Shown here one piece after another: positions 7,081-9,984 of a DNA stretch of 9,984 nucleotides. Every line of letters begins with the position of its first letter. Position 1 is the stretch's first letter. Where the stretch lies: NCBI GenBank assembly GCA_024280615.1, contig JAJRPU010000116.1:1-9984 (forward strand), written 5' to 3'. Origin of the DNA: Bacteroidota bacterium (GTDB taxonomy: Bacteria > Bacteroidota > Bacteroidia > JAADEI01). The translations under genes and the position numbers were made by a program. The notes below the pieces were generated by a model. It worked only from the letters and a program-made list of their open reading frames with translations. It was not told the DNA's origin and made no database searches.

Positions 7081-8984
7081 TACGGACACTTCTTATCGTG
7101 CTTTCGCTGGTTTTCTCAATAACTGTTTTTTCACAGGGAAAGCCTTGCCCGGCAGGCAAAAAGCATTATGAACGGGCTGGGAAATATCTTCAAGCAAGGG
7201 ATTGGAAGAATGCCCTTGAGGAGTTGCGTCGCTTGCAAGCCAAATGTCCCAATTTCGGGGAGGCGTATGCTATCGCAGGAGACATATATGCAGAATTCGG
7301 AAAATATGATTCTGCATTTGCTAATTATGAACGTGCAATAATGGCTAACCCTAACATGGAACCTACAATATACTATCTTGCTGGGAAAACGGCATTTCAC
7401 ATAGGCGAATATGACAAAGCAATCAAATATCTGGAACGTTTCCTGCAAGAACCTAACCTGCCACCTATTATAAAAGAAAAAGCTAAAAAATATCTTTCCA
7501 ATGCTAAAGTTGCGAAAGACTTAGTTCAAAACCCTGTTCCCTTTGACCCGAAGAATCTTGGTCCCAATGTTAATTCAAAGTTTTCTGAATATCTCCCCGC
7601 TTTAACGGCAGATGAAAAAACTTTAATATTTACAAGGCGATTGTCAAGAGATGGATTTATGGTAAATGAAGATTTTTATATAAGCACCCGACGAGAAGAC
7701 GGGACGTGGACACCAGCCAGACCAATCGGTCCACCAATCAACACACCACAGAACGAAGGAGCACAAACAATTTCACCTGATGGAAGAACAATCTATTTCA
7801 CTGGTTGCAATCGTAAAGACGGCTATGGCAGTTGCGACATATACGTTACTCAACGAATTGGCAACAGATGGACAAAGCCTGTCAACCTAGGACCACCAAT
7901 AAACACACAATACTGGGAATCTCAACCGTTCATTTCGCCAGACGGCAGAGTCCTATTTTTCGTAAGCAACAGACCCGGTGGGCTGGGAGGCAGAGATATA
8001 TGGTACAGCATTAAGCAAGAAGATGGGACATGGTCCGAACCCAAAAACATTGGTCTGCCTATTAACACGACGGAAGATGACTTCTCCCCGTTCATACATA
8101 CTGACGGCAGAACATTATATTTCGCTTCGGAAGGGCACCCGGGGATGGGCAAGGCAGATATTTTCGTATCAAGACTCGGAGAAGACGGCAAATGGAACTC
8201 CCCCAAGAATCTGGGATATCCAATTAACACAGAGAATGAAGAAAGTAGTTTAATAGTCAGTGCTTCTGGCAGATGGGCTTATTTCGCTTCTGACAGGTTA
8301 GGCGGATATGGCGGAATGGACCTATATGTTTTTGAACTATATGAAGAGGCACGCCCTACACCAGTAACCTATGTTAAAGGGAAAGTTCTTGATGCCGAAA
8401 CAGGAAGACCAATCCAAGCAACTCTTGAATTAATCAATCTCAACACTGGCAAACTGGTTTCACAAACGGTTTCAGACCCAATGACAGGCGAATTCCTGCT
8501 AAGCCTGCCTTCAGGAGAGGACTATGGATTACATGCCGCTGCTAAAGGCTATTTGTTCCACTCAGAACACTTCTCACTGCACGATTCACTGGCTTTCAAG
8601 CCATACACATTGAACATTAAATTAAACCCAATCAAGGAAGGGTCTTCAACGATACTTAAAAACATTTTCTTCAAATTTGATTCTTATGAATTGACCGAAG
8701 AATCCAAGCATGAACTGGACAAATTGGTTCGGTTCCTGAAAGACAATCCAACAGTGAAAATTGAGATTGCTGGGCATACCGACGACGTCGGAACCCATGA
8801 ATACAATATGACTCTCTCTGAGAAAAGAGCAAAAAGTGTCTACGATTATCTTATATCACAAGGTATTTCACCTGAGCGATTAACCTATAAAGGTTATGGA
8901 TTTACCAAGCCCTTAGTGAGGGACACTACTGACGAAGCACGTGCTATGAACAGGCGAACAGAAATCATAATAATTGAGAAATAA
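7077..8984 (+). CDS. PorE-like envelope protein: TPR, PD40 propeller, CarboxypepD_reg-like and OmpA C-terminal domains
   Basis: This 635-residue exported protein probably anchors an outer-membrane complex to peptidoglycan. A signal peptide occupies about 1-19 (LLIVLSLVFSITVFS, then QGKPC). TPR-like repeats lie at about 26-145. A PD40 beta-propeller follows at about 171-420. A carboxypeptidase-regulatory-like fold lies at about 432-517 (VKGKVLDAETGRPI). The OmpA peptidoglycan-binding domain is at about 528-635, with FKFDSYELTEES, GHTDDVG (Asp569), LSEKRA (Arg584) and NRRTEI. Cys244 and Cys253 in the second blade could form a disulfide. The domain order matches PorE of the type IX secretion system, but many Bacteroidota paralogues share it. 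PorE is a lipoprotein and no lipobox is visible here (GKPC does not fit). The gene starts on an ATGA overlap with queE, suggesting translational coupling. Confidence 0.9.
   Translation: MIRTLLIVLSLVFSITVFSQGKPCPAGKKHYERAGKYLQARDWKNALEELRRLQAKCPNFGEAYAIAGDIYAEFGKYDSAFANYERAIMANPNMEPTIYYLAGKTAFHIGEYDKAIKYLERFLQEPNLPPIIKEKAKKYLSNAKVAKDLVQNPVPFDPKNLGPNVNSKFSEYLPALTADEKTLIFTRRLSRDGFMVNEDFYISTRREDGTWTPARPIGPPINTPQNEGAQTISPDGRTIYFTGCNRKDGYGSCDIYVTQRIGNRWTKPVNLGPPINTQYWESQPFISPDGRVLFFVSNRPGGLGGRDIWYSIKQEDGTWSEPKNIGLPINTTEDDFSPFIHTDGRTLYFASEGHPGMGKADIFVSRLGEDGKWNSPKNLGYPINTENEESSLIVSASGRWAYFASDRLGGYGGMDLYVFELYEEARPTPVTYVKGKVLDAETGRPIQATLELINLNTGKLVSQTVSDPMTGEFLLSLPSGEDYGLHAAAKGYLFHSEHFSLHDSLAFKPYTLNIKLNPIKEGSSTILKNIFFKFDSYELTEESKHELDKLVRFLKDNPTVKIEIAGHTDDVGTHEYNMTLSEKRAKSVYDYLISQGISPERLTYKGYGFTKPLVRDTTDEARAMNRRTEIIIIEK
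7587..8336 (+). repeat. Tandem PD40 propeller blades inside the PorE-like gene
   Basis: Five copies of a blade unit (S-P-D-G-R-T-x-Y-F, then D-I-Y/W, then W-x-x-P-x-N-L-G-x-P-I-N-T) recur at about 54-residue spacing. The Asp of the SPDG turn falls at residues 179, 235, 289 and 343, with Ser397 in the fifth. INT recurs at 221, 275, 329 and 383, exactly 54 residues apart. The first blade (TADEKTLIF) and the last (SASGRWAYF) are the most degenerate. The repeats are protein-level; I see no long identical DNA repeats. Confidence 0.85.
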
Positions 8985-9006
8985 ATTCCTTATCTTAAAA
9001 AGAAAA

Positions 9007-9570
9007 ATGGTTACGCTTACAGAAAAGGAAAAAGGGGCACTGATTTCAATAGCCAGAAACGCAATACGGGACACACTTGAAGGAAAAAGACTTCCACCTT
9101 CTCTTGAAAACCTACCTGAAGCATTGAAAGTGCCTGCACGAACTTTCGTAACCATCAACAACAGAGAGGGTTCCCTACGTGGTTGCATGGGAACCATGAC
9201 GCCATTGCCGCTTGCTTTATCAGTATATGAGAGTGCAATAAATGCTGCATTTCATGACCCACGGTTCCCACCCTTGACACTCCCTGAACTGGATAGTGTT
9301 AAATTGCACATTAGTATTCTCAGCGACTTCTTGCCTTTGGAATATTCTTCTTTTGAAGACCTGATAGAAAAATTAAGAGCCAAGCCAGGATTGTTATTGC
9401 AACATCCGTTAGGTAAAGCTCTATTACTGCCTTCCGTGTGGAAGAAAATTCCTGACCCTTACCAATTTCTAATTGCTCTTGCTAACAAAGCAGGATTCGG
9501 TCCCGATATTTATGAGGACCCGAGAACAAAACTGTTTTATCTTACCACCCAGGAATTATCAGAGAAATAA
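9007..9570 (+). CDS. AMMECR1-domain protein
   Basis: The 187-residue protein is a single AMMECR1 domain. In bacteria and archaea this domain often appears as the A component of the AmmeMemoRadiSam set (AMMECR1, MEMO and a radical SAM protein), whose function is not firmly settled. The family hallmarks are clear: RTFVTIN at 45-51, LRGCMGTMTPLPLA at 57-70, the DPRFPPL box at 84-90, LHISILS at 100-106, KPGLLLQHPLGKALLLPSVW at 126-145 and DPYQFLIALANKAGFGPDIY at 150-169. The ATG at 9007 is chosen because the family begins with a short TEKEK...ALISIAR helix; an in-frame TTG at 8974 would overlap the upstream gene. It starts 22 nt after the PorE-like gene, with an A-rich tract (AAAAAGAAAA) but no Shine-Dalgarno. 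No MEMO or dedicated radical SAM partner is present; QueE is a different radical SAM enzyme. Confidence 0.92.
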   Translation: MVTLTEKEKGALISIARNAIRDTLEGKRLPPSLENLPEALKVPARTFVTINNREGSLRGCMGTMTPLPLALSVYESAINAAFHDPRFPPLTLPELDSVKLHISILSDFLPLEYSSFEDLIEKLRAKPGLLLQHPLGKALLLPSVWKKIPDPYQFLIALANKAGFGPDIYEDPRTKLFYLTTQELSEK

Positions 9571-9583
9571 CTAAGTGATGGAA

Positions 9584-9605
9584 GGTAAACACTAAATTTT
9601 TTACC
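9584..9605 (+). terminator. Weak hairpin downstream of the AMMECR1 gene, possible transcript end
   Basis: GGTAAA (9584-9589) and TTTACC (9600-9605) form a perfect 6-bp stem around a 10-nt loop, starting 13 nt after the stop codon. The stem is AT-rich and lacks a following T-run on the + strand, so it is at best a poor intrinsic terminator. It could instead protect the 3' end or be chance. Confidence 0.22.
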
Positions 9606-9627
9606 CAAATTCCCTAATTAATCCATA

Positions 9628-9720
9628 GGATTTCTTATAAGTCAAATTTCGGAACAATGGTTCATTGGCTTCCTGTCAAGACCAGGACCCGAGTTACGTA
9701 GGGTAGAGGTTAAGAAATCC
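9628..9720 (+). repeat. Perfect 10-bp inverted repeat enclosing a foldable 73-nt segment; possible structured RNA
   Basis: GGATTTCTTA at 9628-9637 and TAAGAAATCC at 9711-9720 are exact reverse complements. Between them three further helices can form in order: CAATG/CATTG (9655-9659 with 9663-9667, 3-nt loop), TCCTG/CAGGA (9671-9675 with 9683-9687, 7-nt loop) and CCC/GGG (9688-9690 with 9701-9703). This gives a closed multi-branch shape of 93 nt. An AATCC at 9620-9624 could pair instead with GGATT at 9628-9632, competing with the outer stem. The sequence AATTTTAT follows the outer stem. I recognise no known riboswitch, SRP, 6S, tmRNA or RNase P core. The repeat is certain; an RNA role and the strand are inference. 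Confidence 0.4.
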
Positions 9721-9777
9721 AATTTTATCAAATGTTTTGGTTGATTTTATCTTATTTTGCACAATTAAAAGTTGAGT

Positions 9778-9960
9778 ATGACCTTAACAATCCTCCTGCT
9801 GATTCTAAATTTTGTCTTATCATTGCATTATGAATACACTGCCATGCCAAGACCAAAAAAGAAACATAAAGGACTAAGTAAGCCAAGGTTAAGATTGGAA
9901 ACTATGAAGAAACGATACAAAGGGAAGATATACACATATTACCTAAGTGTCATGTCTTAG
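9778..9960 (+). CDS. Short basic ORF of doubtful status (60 aa, or 38 aa from the ATG at 9844)
   Basis: From the ATG at 9778 the frame encodes 60 residues: a hydrophobic start (LTILLLILNFVLSL) and then a very Lys/Arg-rich tail (PRPKKKHKGLSKPRLRL, MKKRYKGKIYTYY). From the ATG at 9844 it is a 38-residue basic peptide. I do not recognise it. The basic tail could suggest a small ribosome- or nucleic acid-binding peptide, and KGKIYTYYL faintly recalls the start of some transposases, which would make it a truncated remnant. Neither idea is supported by a full motif. The upstream region has only an imperfect -7-like TTATTTTG at 9752-9759. It may simply be non-coding. Confidence 0.2.
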   Translation: MTLTILLLILNFVLSLHYEYTAMPRPKKKHKGLSKPRLRLETMKKRYKGKIYTYYLSVMS

Positions 9961-9984
9961 TAGCATACCCTCTCTTGTTGCCTG

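Larger units (their letters stand above)
9571..9984. other. Gene-poor tail of the window (414 bases)
   Basis: After the AMMECR1 stop no confident gene is present on either strand. The stretch is AT-rich and holds a weak hairpin (9584-9605), a perfect 10-bp inverted repeat with foldable sequence between its arms (9628-9720), a T-rich stretch (9721-9760), and a short basic ORF (9778-9960). No recognisable tRNA, rRNA, CRISPR repeat or insertion-sequence end is visible. The last 24 bases contain nothing I can identify. Confidence 0.6.

Noticed and set aside
9680..9710. TPP riboswitch tail, suggested by ACGTAGGGT
   Set aside because: The CTGAGA element and the paired arms of the TPP aptamer are missing, and no thiamine gene follows.
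9645..9720. tRNA gene in the foldable segment (5-bp stem with 7-nt loop at 9671-9687)
   Set aside because: The loop lacks the U before the anticodon, there is no TTCGA T-loop at the right distance, and no 7-bp acceptor stem can be placed.
9628..9720. SRP RNA, given that ffh is in the window
   Set aside because: Neither strand shows the conserved GGTCAGG...GGAAGGAAGCAGCC core of the small SRP RNA.
9943..9960. Hairpin CTAAG/CTTAG near the window end
   Set aside because: Only 5 AT-rich pairs with an 8-nt loop, no T-run; likely by chance.

Overview
The window is a run of ten co-directional (+ strand), tightly packed genes, almost all housekeeping, from a bacterium that looks like a member of the Bacteroidota. 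Four things point there: a short primary sigma factor of 290 residues with the Bacteroidota N-terminus (MRQLKI...NRESQSLEKYLQEIG); no Shine-Dalgarno sequences before any gene; TAnnTTTG promoter boxes just upstream of several genes; and a TPR/PD40/OmpA envelope protein of the PorE-like type. Base composition is AT-rich and looks even across the window. I cannot assign a family or genus. The sigma factor's region 4 is unlike the textbook version, so a less-sampled lineage is possible.

Layout: 1-72, leader of the sigma gene; any upstream gene has ended by about base 21. 73-945 rpoD; 971-2293 ffh (SRP GTPase); 2346-3347 an NAD-dependent sugar epimerase of the nucleotide-sugar/UDP-glucuronate 4-epimerase type; 3320-4258 fmt, overlapping the epimerase by 28 nt; 4271-5686 purB; 5716-6090 rplS; 6171-6473 a FtsB/DivIC-type division protein; 6445-7080 queE, overlapping it by 29 nt; 7077-8984 a 635-residue TPR-PD40-OmpA protein starting on an ATGA overlap; 9007-9570 an AMMECR1-domain protein. 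The last 414 bases (9571-9984) hold no confident gene. They carry a weak hairpin after the AMMECR1 stop, a perfect 10-bp inverted repeat enclosing a foldable segment, and a short, very basic ORF of doubtful status.

The genes do not form one pathway. They cover transcription initiation (RpoD), membrane targeting (Ffh), translation start (Fmt), ribosome structure (bL19), purine synthesis (PurB), deazapurine/queuosine synthesis (QueE), cell division (FtsB-like) and the outer envelope (PorE-like protein). The small gaps and overlaps suggest short operons or read-through, with possible extra start points at the TAnnTTTG boxes before the epimerase, purB, rplS and ftsB genes.

I do not see a convincing new defence, mobile or biosynthetic system. 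The signals most worth a second look are the distribution of TAnnTTTG boxes (six on the + strand, all at gene starts; none seen on the - strand), the very short leaders they imply, and the possible structured RNA at 9628-9720.
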